64,000 nucleotides of DNA from Fonsecaea monophora (taxonomy: Eukaryota; Ascomycota; Eurotiomycetes; Chaetothyriales; Herpotrichiellaceae): NCBI RefSeq assembly GCF_001642475.1, contig NW_019173939.1:1-64000 (forward strand), given 5' to 3'. Each line of letters opens with the position of its first letter. The first letter of the stretch is position 1. The position numbers and the translations under genes are program-made. A model generated the notes under the pieces. It searched no databases. It was not told where the DNA came from and worked only from the letters and a program-made list of their open reading frames with translations. Below are positions 11,079 to 21,857 of the stretch, in pieces.

Positions 11079-11852
11079 TCAGTACTCTCGCACCCAGTGG
11101 GCGCCTCGCCTCACAAGAGGCGTTGCTCTCGAGTGTCGGATATGGACGTGCGTTCGAGGACTTGCGGCGGCATGAAGTCGTTCTGGAAGACGGCTGCCAG
11201 CTTCTGCTTCCGATCGCCAGTGAAGATGCGGGCCGTCAACCAACGTCACCCTCACTCCAAGCCAATGCGGATGGCGCGGGTCGACGTATACCTTCTCACT
11301 GCGTCTGACTCTCACAGGAGGCCGGCGGTGCTGGCGCTCACATCTCTGTCGTCGGTCGAATGGCCTGCGGCACGGTATCTGACGCACGTCCTCCGTCGAC
11401 TCGCTCGGCAGACCGGCGTAGAAGCGAGGGTCCCAGTTAGGGGGGAGAGGAGCATGAGGCATCATCTGTCCCGGCCAGTTCTCTGGGTTCGGGTCATCGA
11501 TCTCTGGCTCCTCATCCAGATGTCGTGGATTTTCATGTCGTCGTCGTCGTCCTCGAAGATCGCTTTGCGGGTGGCGCCACAACGGCCTGGCAAGCGGATG
11601 ATAGTGTGTTCTCGTTCCCGGCGGTCGATGCTCAGAGACTGTGGGAGGAGACATTTGCCATCCCCCTGACGAATAAGGCTTTGAAGACGAGGACGTCGTG
11701 GAGTGCTGACCACGGCTTGAGGGATGGGGTTCGCTTCCACAACGAGATACTCTTGGAGAGCGACGGCGTCCTCGCTGATGGCTTGACCGCCGTCGTGCCC
11801 GCTTCTCGGGGACTCTCAGCTCGTGTTTCGCTTTGGACAGAGCGTTGCCCAT
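11079..11852 (-). CDS. Arg-rich protein with N-myristoylation-type start (MGN-B)
   Basis: Unidentified protein of 257 residues, single exon. The frame is open from 11966, but the ATG at 11852 gives MGNALSKAK, a textbook N-myristoylation start (Gly2, Ser6, Lys7) followed by clustered basic residues that would strengthen membrane binding. The body is basic, with RR/RRR clusters, a Ser-rich segment near residues 50-65, an acidic DEEPEIDD patch followed by PENWPGQ, and a further Arg/His-rich C-terminal third. No known domain is recognised. The choice of 11852 over the upstream start rests on the myristoylation motif and on the upstream residues being unlike a protein N-terminus. It is tandem with MGN-A and may form a functional pair with it; that is inference. 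Confidence 0.5.
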   Translation of the reverse strand: MGNALSKAKHELRVPEKRARRRSSHQRGRRRSPRVSRCGSEPHPSSRGQHSTTSSSSKPYSSGGWQMSPPTVSEHRPPGTRTHYHPLARPLWRHPQSDLRGRRRRHENPRHLDEEPEIDDPNPENWPGQMMPHAPLPPNWDPRFYAGLPSESTEDVRQIPCRRPFDRRQRCERQHRRPPVRVRRSEKVYVDPRHPHWLGVRVTLVDGPHLHWRSEAEAGSRLPERLHAAASPRTHVHIRHSRATPLVRRGAHWVREY

Positions 11853-12377
11853 ATTCTTATGCCGTTCGGGTTTTGAGAGGGTGCGCGCCCTGTTTGTGAG
11901 GAGGCAGGTTTGATAGTGGTTGCTGCCTTCGTTGGAAGCCCTGCTCTTGTGGGACGGGGACACCATTGTGTCGTGGAGGAGGAGCGGGTGTTACCCTTTG
12001 AAGTGACACGGTTGGACGTTGTTGTTTGGTGGACCAAGCAAGAAACACGAGGGTTTTGGTCTGAGGCCCGTTAGTAACACCGTTCTGTGACCATCACTCG
12101 GCGACAAACAAGCCCAACTGGTTAGCACAACGACAAACATCACCTCTGGCTCTCTTGGCTGGGTAGACGAGAGGCGGACTCATGATAGTTTGTACTACCA
12201 TCAAACAGAACTTGAGATTCACTAGACGGGTTCAGCAAAACGGTTCAAGCTGCTTCATAGACACCTCACCGGACACATTGCGAGCCATAGGAGAAATTTC
12301 TTAAAACAAAGAGGAACAGATAGGAAGAAGGCTAGGAGAAATGGAGTCTTGTCCTGGATACTGGTCATCTGGCCCTG
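11853..12377. other. Intergenic spacer
   Basis: This 525 bp region is presumed to contain the MGN-B promoter and the 3' end of the monooxygenase gene. No coding frame is convincing. Confidence 0.4.
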
Positions 12378-13785
12378 CTAATTGCCCTCCCGCATGGATC
12401 TAAATTTCCTTCGGAGCTCCGTGTCTTTAATCTCGCCAATGTACACATTTGCGCTTCTGGCAGGCGTCGAGGCCAACGGCGGTGGCTTCAGCTCGTCTTC
12501 CGTTTGCAGCTTCGATGCGTCATGCCCAAAAAGCCAGTCCTTCCTCTTGGAGTTGGCCCAGAACATGGGATTGTCGAAATTGTCGTGCTGCATCAGCTCG
12601 TCTCGCCTGTCCTTTTCAGGTCCGTCGTAGAGGTGCCACCAGGATTGTAGGATCCGCGTGTTTTTCGCCACGTGCGTGGCCCGCGGCAACCTTTGCCTTT
12701 CGTAAGCTTTCAGCGCTTCGTGGAGATCGTCGTACTCGCGAAGAGCCGCTTGCAAGGTGGCAGCATCTTCCGTCGCTTGCGCTGCCCCTTGTGCCATGTA
12801 AGGCATCATCGGGTGGCAGGCGTCGCCGAGAATGGCGACTTTGCCGCTCGGATGGACCCATCTTTGGAGGTGGTCAAAGTCGGCCAGTTTCCATTTGAGA
12901 TATGACCCTGTGAGTCCGCAGAGCTTGCGCATGGGTGCACACCAGTCCGCAAAGCGTTTCACCAACTCGTTATTGTCGGCCTGGGACCGCCATTCTTCGT
13001 CGCCGATAGGTTTGCCCACGTCCGTTGCGTGGGTGATGTCGATGATGATGTTGTAAAGCTCTCCGCCCCGTAATGGATAGCCGACAGCATGTGCCTCGGG
13101 GCCCAGCCAATGCATTGCCCACGCGTTGTCGAACAAATGACGCGTTTCTGGGTCATTTCGCAGTGGTTCGGCAGGCACCAAGACTCTGTACGCGACGTCG
13201 CCCGTATCTTGGGGGTCGACAGGCGTTCCGTTAATAATATTCCTAACCGCAGACTTGATACCATCGGCACAGATAACCAGGTCTGCGGTCAACCTTTCGC
13301 CCGAGGCCAGGGTCACTGCAGGGGCGTCAAAGTCATAGTCTTGGACTCGGCTATCCATCTTCAAGGTAATATTCTTTCGCTGAGAGGCCGTGTCGACGAG
13401 GAGATTGATCAGGTCCGCTCGATGGATGAAATAGTATGGTGCTCCATACTTGGCCTGAACGTCATCGTATGAAACATCCTTGATCACCTTGCCGGTCCAG
13501 TCCAAGAAGCGAATTCCGCCAGCCTTCTCCTTTTTGATTTTGTCAAAGTCGACGCCCCAGCTCTGACTCAGACGAGATGAGTTGGGAGGAACGCGAATGC
13601 CAGCACCAACCTAGTCAATACATGAGCCTGCAAAGCACCAAGATGAAGCGCGTCACCATCCATACCTCGAGGAATTCCTTGGCTGCTTCTAGCACAGTGA
13701 CTTCGTGGCCGTCGGTTGCGAGAGCCAATGCCAAAGAAAGGCCGCCGATGCCCGCGCCAACAACAATAACCCGTAGATCTTTCAT
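12378..13785 (-). CDS. FAD-dependent monooxygenase, salicylate hydroxylase family
   Basis: A group A flavoprotein hydroxylase of 450 residues, expected to use NAD(P)H and O2 to hydroxylate an aromatic substrate. Two exons: 13666-13785 and 12378-13610, with a 55 nt intron (GTATGG...GACTAG). Exon 1 carries the FAD-binding GAGIGG motif at about residues 10-15; the DG motif (CADGIKSAVR) is in the middle; the GD motif (GDACHPMMPYMAQG), which binds the flavin ribityl/phosphate, is in the C-terminal half. All key motifs are present, so it is probably active. A short frame starting at a TTG at 13505 is only part of the gene. Salicylate hydroxylase-like enzymes also serve secondary metabolism, so the substrate is uncertain. 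Neighbours are a relic, a bZIP factor and a methyltransferase. Confidence 0.9.
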
Positions 13786-16073
13786 AATGCGGTTGGTGCT
13801 CTTTGATTCTTTTCGACAAAGACCTGGTCAGGATGATTCTGCAAGTGGTGGTCCTCGATAACAAGGAGTCTTTGAGAGTTGACAAATGTTTCCTGTCTCT
13901 TGCTTCTGGAATCGAAGTATTTGAGAAAGGCTGTTGATGCAGGCTGATCGTACATTCTGCGGGATGACATAGCCGCGGGCAAACTCCTAGGCCAATCATG
14001 CACAGCTTGTATTCTCGCCTCGGTGTTCGTGTAGGGCATGCATATAGCTAACCCATCATGTGCCCTCCGCTTAGCAAAGAGTCGAGACTGAGGCCCCTGT
14101 TTCGGCGTTATTGAGCCCCGAGCAGAGTGATGTTGGAGAAGATTGAAAGTATCAATGGAGCGACGAGGAAACGCCGAACGAAACGGAAAGAATGAATTTT
14201 GCCGAGAAGAGAGCTCATGCCCAGTCTCGGAACTACTGTCGATGCAGAGAGAAAACCATATAGATTGATGCCAACGCTGCTGCTGCCACTGCTGTTTGGT
14301 GTCCCCCCCTCATATCGCTAGATATCGAGCGCAATGTACCGAGGAAGCTTTGACAGGTCACGATCGGAACGGCGACGGAACAAATACCGTCAAGTTAACG
14401 AGAGGTGAGACCCAAACGAAACCATCGTTCCGAGCCAGACAATGGTGAATTCGGAGTAAACAGGGGTGGGCAAACATTGTGCGGTTCTTCCTTTACTTTC
14501 CACGTTCAAGAATCAGTTATTCACCAGGTGTAAGACATCATGCGTCAACAGTGCGGGGTCTGGCCATGCTATTTGATATTTTGCACGAGCGACCATTTAC
14601 GCCGAAGGTTCTCCATTTGCTTGGCCTCGACAACAACGTCCAGTAATTCAAATATTGGAGGGGATAACAGGTCGACTCGTCCAAAGTCGTGCTAGATCGA
14701 GCTGAAGTGTCTTTGAGACGCGTCGCCCAACCATGCGCAAGTAGGAATTTGGAACCGAATGTACTCGGCAATACCCATATCACCCGGGTATTGAATCGCC
14801 AGCCTCGTGCTCTGGTTAGAGAAGTGAACTATCACTTACGGGGAGATGGTGGCCATATCATGTGCGTAGATCTGTTCAATAACTTGGTCAGCGCCAGAAG
14901 GTGCAGCTACCCAGCAGCTACTAAGTCCCTAGTTGCTAGTGGCCGCTAGTCCCTCTAGTACTCACTACCTACTACTAGTCCCGGCTTAGTTTCACTTTAT
15001 TGGAATTAGAGTAGGCCAAGACTTTAATCTTTTGTAACGTAATTGTGCGGATATCCGAACGACATCAAGTTGCCCGACCATCTCCTGACCATCCACCGAA
15101 TACGAATGCCACCTCAGCTCCGACAGCTCATCTCCAAAATCCTTTCCCATCGGTAGAATTCCGAGAGCACACGCGGTCAATGGATCCCTCTTCACTCAGC
15201 CCACCTTGTCTATTCCGCACTATATCGAAACAAGAACTCCTACCTCATTCGGAATCTAGAAGAATGTCACGTATGGCTGATGATTAAGGTAGAATGTTGA
15301 TCCCCCACCGCAACCCTCCAAGTCTCTCCTAAAATGTAATACCCTTTGTTCCCTCTGCCCACGACTGCACCGTCTCTCGATGCCGGGCTCAAAGTCAGCC
15401 TTTTCTATTGCTTTCTCTCCTTGGGCTCGAGGAGGAGAGATGTCACGCCCCAACCAATCACTTCAAAGCCTCGACAAGTGCTTGCGTGGCCCAGAATCAC
15501 TCGAAAAGGTAGAGTGACTCAAAACAGATAGCTGCTCTCCCAGTCCATCATCTCTCTCTTCGCCTCCGTGGGACCAGCTACGGCGAAATGTCTACAGCTG
15601 CTGCGAAGCCTTGGCCAGAACCTGATGTGGCCATGATACAAGGTATGGGAATGGATTCGTTATGCCGCAGACAGCGTCGCCAATCCAGCCTGCTCGAGTG
15701 CCAAGCAAGCAAGACTTACTCTTAGAGCTTATTTCAACGAGGTATTAGACATACTCACCTGGTGGTAGCATGGCAAGATGGCTTATCTGCGAAGTGGAGA
15801 AGGGTCTCGAGCCATAATGGCACAAACACCCCTGTTCCTCTCGATTTGGCGCCATCTAGGAAGACCCTGTTAAACTGTTATATAGTCCTGTGGATTGTTC
15901 AGCACCAAAGCGCTCCCATCTAGCCGAAACTTATGATCCTCCAGGCAAAGGAATCGCAAAGCTTGACCCAGATACACACTAGGAGTCGCCCGATTGTCAC
16001 CATAACGTTGTACCGCGGAGTATCCACTCGGGAAATAGGATCTTGATTGACGTTGTCCGACACGTCTGCTCGT
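13786..16073. other. Intergenic region between divergent genes, with a gene relic
   Basis: This 2.3 kb region separates the monooxygenase and bZIP genes. It contains the relic at 14569-14904 and, next to it, a CTAG-rich low-complexity patch near 14925-14990. A short ATG frame at 15587 ends at a GGTATGGG donor-like site and might be a 5' exon of the bZIP gene, but I cannot connect it with confidence. The rest shows nothing I can support. Confidence 0.45.
14569..14904 (-). pseudogene. Gene relic with an in-frame stop, unidentified
   Basis: One minus-strand frame reads protein-like sequence on both sides of a TAG codon: upstream it ends in DASQRHFSSI, and directly after the stop it continues HDFGRVDLLSPP and then an amphipathic helix to a TAG at 14569. 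Further upstream a fragment ending HDMATISP meets a GTAAGT donor at about 14839, but the only acceptor giving the right frame is about 30 nt away, too short for a normal intron. The simplest reading is the decayed C-terminal part of a gene, perhaps trimmed by deletion. I do not recognise the family. A low-complexity CTAG-rich patch borders it. Confidence 0.4.
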
Positions 16074-16997
16074 ATGGGACCCGCTGGACACGAGCCAGTT
16101 TCCCAGGCCCAGGTTACCGGCTCGAGAGATCTGATATACATTGGGTCTGAGGCCACCATGCCGTTGTCGAAGATGCAACACCACGAACAGTACAGCCGGT
16201 CAGCAACAACTACCACTCCAATGAATCTAACACGTCGTTCTGACAACCAGGTCTCTCGACACAATTTGTTCTCGCCGGCCCAAGTGATGGAAGGATTCTC
16301 TCAGCTCTCGGTTGGAGATGGAAATCCGCACCCCACACTGATCGACCGGCATGCATCTCAATCGTCGATTTCGAGCGTACCCTCGTTGGATTCCGATTAC
16401 ATTACAGACACAAACTGGCAACCCTCTATCGGCAGTCTATATATACCTTCTCTCCAGGATTCAACCTGGTGGTTAGAACCTTTTGGAGAGGTCCAGGATC
16501 CTCCACTCGACGCAGACCCGTCTATTCTTTCTGGGGATTTGTCGCAACTAGCATCTCCCGTGGACGGTCTGGATGGCAGCATGCTCCCCCAGGGACAAGT
16601 CGACACGAAACTCGACCGCAAGAAGGAACGGCGGAGAGAGCAGAATCGCCAGGCGTGAGTTTCGTTCTTAACACCCACCACTCCTCCTTCTGCAAAATCT
16701 CCAACTCCTGACAAGGAAAAACGCTGACGAGGCTGAGTGAAACCCAGACAGCGCCGCCACCGCGAACGAAGACAACTGAACTTCTGCCTCACGCAGGGCA
16801 AGGTCGCCGAGCTGCAGACGGCTCTCGCCGCGGCGCTCGAGCAACAGAAACTCGTCAAGCAGGAAAACAGCCACCTGCGGGGCCGGCTAGCGTCCCTCGA
16901 GGCCGAAGTCGACTGTCTCCGGCGGAGTCTGTCGCCGGCGACGTTTGAGGACGGCAAAGGTCTCGAGACGCCCTCGGAGTTTGAACTGGGCACGTGA
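16074..16997 (+). CDS. bZIP transcription factor
   Basis: A DNA-binding regulator of 276 residues. Two exons, 16074-16654 and 16748-16997, with a 93 nt intron (GTGAGT...CCCAG) that splits the basic region. Joining restores a bZIP: basic region with REQNRQAQRRHRER at about residues 185-200, close to the Yap/AP-1-like fungal signature, followed by a heptad leucine-type zipper with LQTALAAALEQQ and LRGRLASLEAEV segments. The protein ends soon after the zipper. The N-terminal two thirds are Ser/Asp-rich and have no known domain. The frame is open upstream of 16074 from a TTG, and an additional 5' exon is possible. The position between an oxidase and a methyltransferase would suit a local regulator, but this is inference. 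Confidence 0.85.
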
Positions 16998-17384
16998 GCC
17001 AACAAATGGGGATCCGAGGATCCAAATTAAAATCCCTCATTTGAGAATTCTCCAGGGGGGTGGTTGGTTCCTTACTTGATATCCCACCATATATGACGCT
17101 TGACGAATTGAAAGGGACGGATGGGATCGGCGCATTTTTCGAATTCACCCTGCACCACATTACTTGTGGAAATAGAATACTAGGGGGCAAATGCACGTTG
17201 TTGTATTAGACGGACGGACGGGGAGTTCAGCTCCAAAAGGAGTAAAAGCGAAAGTCTTGGGAGGACTGGAGTATCGTTCTTTTAAAGGGACTCGAGCTGT
17301 ATGTGTGTGAGAGAAAGCGACAGAAGAAGGGAACAGGAAACATTTCTACTTTATGTACTCTGTATATACAAGTACGTTAGCCAC

Positions 17385-17426
<42 letters not shown>

Positions 17427-17698
17427 GTCATAGTTGGTATAGAAAACGGGATATGGCCAAGAACAAGGACGATAAAGTCTGCCGAGTACCCTCATTCCAT
17501 ACCTCATATCTCGTACCCTACGTAGAAACTGTCCCACCGCCCTCTCACCTTTGTGAGTCTCCGTGGATGATATCGAGAAAGCCGCCCTCGCCTCCCCCCT
17601 TTCCCTTCGTTCCCCTTTTGCGCCTGCCCCTGTCAAACATACTCGGTACGATTCCTCCTTCGTCGCTCCTCCCCCATTCTACCGAGGTACAGACACCA
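16998..17698. other. Convergent intergenic region with a CA repeat
   Basis: This 701 bp lies between the stop codons of the bZIP and methyltransferase genes. Its clearest feature is a CA microsatellite. No gene is supported; a long plus-strand frame running to 18448 is only the reverse side of the methyltransferase. Confidence 0.5.
17386..17424. repeat. AC/CA dinucleotide microsatellite
   Basis: About 19 uninterrupted AC units are read directly. Confidence 0.95.
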
Positions 17699-18768
17699 CT
17701 ACTCCTTCCCTCCCTTCTTGATCAAAACGCCCGTGACGTGCGCCACCGGGGTATACTCGTCGGCAGAGGACAGGTTGACCTGGGCCCAGCCGCCGTCGCG
17801 GGCCTGGGCGACGTTGAGGAGGGTGTCGACGGTGTCACGGGTCAAGCAGCAGCCGCCCATCAGCTGTTTCCAGCCCATGAGCATGTAGAGGTGCTGGGCG
17901 AGGCGGGCGGGCCAGTGGTGCGTGTTGAGGACGTGCTCGCAGAGGACGAAGCGGCCGCCGGGCTTGAGCAGGGCGTACAGGTCGGCGACGGTGGCGGCCT
18001 GGTCGGGCACGCCGCACAGGACGCGCACGCAGACGACCTCGTCAAAGAGCTGCAGGTCCGCCGGCGAAGTCCCGGCCGACTCGGACGACACCAGCCCGGC
18101 CTTGATCAGCTGCGGGAGGATGGCGTCGAGGTCCGCCGTCGCGGCCAGGACGTGGTACTTCCCCGCCAGGCCCGCCTGGGCCGCCTTCTCCCGCAGCTGC
18201 GCGTGCATGCTGACGCCCGGCTCGACACCGTAAATGGCCGTGATATTCTCCGGGTGCGTGAAGCGCTTGACCTGCTCGCCCGACCCCGGCCCGACGTCGA
18301 GGACCACCCCGCGGCACTGCGCCAGCAAGGGCGGGAGCTCCTCGGGGATCTGCTCGGCGTACATGGGCCCGTATTTGAGCCAGAGCCGCGCAAACGCCTT
18401 TTCCTTGAAGGCGTGGAAGTCGCTGAGCGGGAGGAGCGGGTTGTTTAGGAGGGTCAGGCCGAAATCTGGGCGGGGAAGAATAGTCAGTAGAACAATGGGA
18501 AAAATCGATCTTTGAGAGCACAGTCATTTCATATCGCGCCTGTTCGCACCCCGTATCCCGGCCTAGCTGTGGGGTTTATCCTTCCCCCAGACCCATGATG
18601 TATATGGCCCGGACACAACAACTTTCCCAGAATAGGAGAGGTGAAGCGGATGCGAAAAGAAACGACCGGGGACAGAGACGAGGACAGGAACTCACAGCAA
18701 ACGCTGACGCCCATGAAGATGGGCGGGAAGACCATGTCCTGGATATACTGAAGCAGCGCCGGTGCCAT
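17699..18768 (-). CDS. SAM-dependent methyltransferase with N-terminal membrane anchor
   Basis: Class I S-adenosylmethionine methyltransferase of 279 residues. Two exons: 18696-18768 (24 codons plus one base) and 17699-18465, with a 230 nt intron whose phase matches exactly. The N-terminus is a hydrophobic MAPALLQYIQ...GVSVC segment that may anchor the protein in a membrane. Motif I, VLDVGPGSGEQ, binds SAM; GVEPG is the acidic loop after beta 2; LKPGGRFVLCEH is the usual post-motif strand and turn. The layout resembles METTL7-like/UbiE-like fungal enzymes. The substrate is unknown. The coding region is markedly GC-rich compared with its surroundings. A start at 18364 would remove the anchor and is less likely. 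Confidence 0.85.
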
Positions 18769-19634
18769 CGTTGCTGAGATCCTTTTGTCCTCGGTTAATC
18801 TCGCGTAGGTGGTATGTGGATTTGTTATTTTGCGTCGTATTCTCTCCCTCTCTCTCTTCCTCTTTCGCGTATCTGTCTTGGGTTCTTCAGAATTCCACCC
18901 TCTAGATCCCAGCAGTCCGGCGATCCTGCGACAAAATGAACCCTTGCGTTGCGGTTTCTGGGTAGTCGTGGGACAGAATAGATTGGATCGGATAAGATCA
19001 GATTAGACCAGGTTGGCGTCGGTGGGGAAGTGAAAGCAGGGAGTGTTTTGAGAGAGGAGAGGTTGGTGTGTCTGGGCAATGTCTTTCTCTTCCTCTTCCA
19101 ATTCCAATTCTACGCTCTTGAATAATTATTTCCGAAGACTATATGTATGCTCGGTTAAGACGATTGGGCGTTGTTGGAGCAGGCCATGTGGCTGGCAGTT
19201 TACCGAAGCACGGTGAGCAAGATTGAATTGAACCCCGCGCGTCATGGAGTGGTGGAGTTCTGGAGTTCTGGGAACGAGGCATATACTTGGAGCTGTGTTT
19301 TTGGTTCTAACACTGGGTTGGTCCCTTGATGCTTGGACTATCCATCCATAGCCTCGGGCCACTCCACTCCGCCAAGGTACCGAGTACAGGATGTAGGTAA
19401 CACCATCAACAGGGTCAAAATATACCTGTACCAATCTATTACCATCACGCCAGTCGAATACCTTTTGTCCTGAAATCCATGACTCTATCATATCACATCC
19501 GAATCACCAACACATCGCAAACATGTATGTAGCACATCACACTAGATCATAGTAAACTCAGAGTAAGTAAATCCTCTCCCAAATCCTGCGCCAGCAATCC
19601 ACCACCACAAAATCCCCTACATGTACACGACTAC
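18769..19634. other. Intergenic region
   Basis: This 866 bp contains the promoter of the methyltransferase gene and the 3' end of SSU1. It includes one TACCGAGTAC motif at 19378-19387. No gene is supported. Confidence 0.45.
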
Positions 19635-20966
19635 TCAAACCTCTTGCTTCTCGGTGTCGTCGTCTTTCTTCCTCCAGTGCTTCAGCGGCAGCCGATTGTT
19701 CAACTTCTGCTTTTTCCTCTCGGCTTTGGTCAACTCCTTCTCGTACTGTTCAACACAGGGAGCATAGAACAAGGTGCCCGTGACTGCCCCCTTCAAGGTG
19801 CCCAGGGTAACAACCAACCAAAGCAAAACAACCGCGACAGAAAAGATGGTGCCGAGAACTTTGAAGAACTTGCTGGGAATCTCTTTTGCCAGGGTCGTGG
19901 TCGAGACGGCAAAAACACCCAGCGGGAAAGTGAACCCCCACCATCCCATGTTGAAAGGGAATCTGCTCCGTGTGATGCTGGCTATCGCGAAGAAGAGCCA
20001 CACGAGCCCATAACCCCAGATCGCAAGGGCGATGACAATAGAGAAGCTGTAGATGACTTTGCCCGCTTCCGGACCGAAATTCTCCGTCTGCGGGAAAACC
20101 TTTGCGCAGACTTTTCCCAGTTGCATGAGCCCGAAGCTGCCCTGCCCCAGAGGACCCAACGGCAAAAACACCGAGACAATGACCTCGCGCGGCGGCAGTC
20201 GGTGGATCGTCAGGCGATGGAAATACATGACGAGCACGACCATGGCGAGCGGAAAGCCCGTACCCCAAAGCACATAGGATACCACCACCGTCCAAACCGC
20301 ATGCTGAGGGTTGGGGAGGTATTCGGCCACAATGCCACCCGACGCGGCCGCGACAATCGTTGCCACAATCGGCAAAAGCCAGACCGCGGTCATCTTGGAA
20401 AGCTCACTCTGATGGATGTGCATGATGACGAAGGGCAGCCACATGCAAGTGATGACGGCAATGGCCACGTCAATCCACCACAATGTCCAGGCTAGAGTGG
20501 TAGCCCATACTCCCCAGTGTTCGACACACACAAAGACCACCATATTGACAATCGTCGCGAGACCCATGGGGAATGTGCCGACAAAGAGGGACTGGACCGG
20601 GTGCCGGATCATGGCCATGAACAGGCCAGGGAACATGGTGTATCGCAGGATGGAGATCAGCAGGAAGAAGCAGAAGAGGCCGATGTTGAGGCAGAAGATA
20701 ATAACGGAGAGCCAGTACAGCCAGTCACCATTGTAAGGGAGTTGGTGCAGGAGGATAGACGCAATGCCTGTCCCCATGGTGGCTGCGAACCATGATGGTG
20801 TGAAGTTGAGCACCACTCTCCTCCACCCACGCTGGTTTTTCTCTGCAAACTTCTCGAGCAGTTCGTCCTTGGCTGTCTGGTGTTCGCCATTCTGGCACTC
20901 GTGAGGGAACTCTTGTGACGCATCCCGCGCGACCTGGCAGTTGGCGTACGTACCAGCGGGATCCAT
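19635..20966 (-). CDS. SSU1: Sulfite efflux pump SSU1 (TDT family)
   Basis: A plasma-membrane exporter of sulfite in the tellurite-resistance/dicarboxylate transporter family, 443 residues, single exon, ATG at 20966. After a hydrophilic N-terminus of about 50 residues come the family hallmark FTPSWFAATMGTG and about ten hydrophobic segments, with conserved pieces such as GTFPMGLATI, LPIVATIVAAASGG, PLGPLGQGSFG and the late FNMGWWGFTFPLGV. A basic Lys-rich tail follows. Length and pattern fit fungal SSU1. It is transcribed away from a sulfite oxidase gene whose start lies 891 bp away, so the two share a promoter region. Both act against sulfite: one exports it, the other oxidises it to sulfate. 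Co-regulation is inferred from this arrangement and a shared E-box. Confidence 0.93.
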   Translation of the reverse strand: MDPAGTYANCQVARDASQEFPHECQNGEHQTAKDELLEKFAEKNQRGWRRVVLNFTPSWFAATMGTGIASILLHQLPYNGDWLYWLSVIIFCLNIGLFCFFLLISILRYTMFPGLFMAMIRHPVQSLFVGTFPMGLATIVNMVVFVCVEHWGVWATTLAWTLWWIDVAIAVITCMWLPFVIMHIHQSELSKMTAVWLLPIVATIVAAASGGIVAEYLPNPQHAVWTVVVSYVLWGTGFPLAMVVLVMYFHRLTIHRLPPREVIVSVFLPLGPLGQGSFGLMQLGKVCAKVFPQTENFGPEAGKVIYSFSIVIALAIWGYGLVWLFFAIASITRSRFPFNMGWWGFTFPLGVFAVSTTTLAKEIPSKFFKVLGTIFSVAVVLLWLVVTLGTLKGAVTGTLFYAPCVEQYEKELTKAERKKQKLNNRLPLKHWRKKDDDTEKQEV

Positions 20967-21857
20967 GTTTGTGACTTATGGGAGTGAACGCTTGAGAGGG
21001 TCGACTTGTTGGCACCCCAGAGAGGTATATGAGGTCGGAATAGCCCTGCGTAGGGAGTGACAGAGGAGGCCCAAACTCGGCAAAAGGTTCGTGTCAATGC
21101 TCGGTGACGTAGATACGAGAGATGAGTAAGGATGGGCGGTATTCAGGTGGTTGGACATGTGAATGGACGATAGGCGAAGAGCATGGTATTTGAGGTTTCC
21201 CCCCCTGGCCGAAGGGCAAGTCTGTGAACAAATGAAAAGCATTGTACACGTTGGCTGGCTAGAATAGTTCTGCCGCTCTCCCGGTGTCTCGAGTGGAAAC
21301 TGGTCAGGGCTGAACCCGTATTTTGCCGGCACGTGACCGACTGCCGATCCGTAGTGACAGCTGGTTCTATCATCCTTTTCGCTGACAATAACACTTGCGT
21401 GGCTGTGGTTGTACCTTTCCCCTTCTTTTCCGAGCAGTGGGGTATCATCAACCGAGTAAGATCGGTGATCTAAGGCAGGTGGATAGATGGAAGTGGAATC
21501 TTGGCTCCTGCGCGATGCATTGGAGGATCGACAAGGCTGTACGAGGCTGAGCGCCAGTGCCCCGCAGTCCGCACTTCCGCGTCGGTGAAGGCAAAAGGGG
21601 GGCCACGATCAGCAAACACCGTCTCTTCAAGATCACTCTCATCTCCTCATCCATGTCAAGCAGCGGTCGCCTCAACAAATACCCATTACTGCATCAACTT
21701 TCCTTTTGCCACGGTCTTATGCCCACGCTTTCGGTCGAGAAATGTTTGTCATAGAGAGACTGCAGAATCGGAAGTAGACGAAACTCCGCAGCACCCACTT
21801 ACCCCTGAAGCCTCCGTGGCCTTGCATACCATCCATTGTCTCGCATGCTCTGTCGTC
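20967..21857. promoter_or_regulatory. Shared bidirectional promoter of SSU1 and sulfite oxidase
   Basis: This 891 bp gap between the two divergent start codons must carry both promoters. A CACGTGAC site (GTCACGTG on the other strand) lies at 21330-21337. The open frame that continues upstream of the oxidase ATG from 21501 begins at a TTG and is not needed. Confidence 0.6.
21330..21337 (-). promoter_or_regulatory. E-box GTCACGTG, Cbf1-type site
   Basis: The minus strand reads GTCACGTG, which fits the RTCACRTG consensus of Cbf1-type bHLH factors that control sulfur genes in yeasts (established knowledge). It lies between two sulfite-handling genes. Binding is inferred; one 8-mer can occur by chance. 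Confidence 0.4.

Noticed and set aside
14790..14870. Possible tRNA with a B-box-like sequence and a short hairpin
   Set aside because: The hairpin loop has the wrong size for an anticodon arm and no acceptor stem pairs; the stretch fits the gene relic better.
17453..18448. Plus-strand 331-codon open frame
   Set aside because: It is the GC-rich shadow of the methyltransferase gene on the other strand and has no family motif.
19644..20495. Plus-strand 283-codon open frame
   Set aside because: It is antisense to SSU1 and rich in residues expected from a reversed membrane protein.
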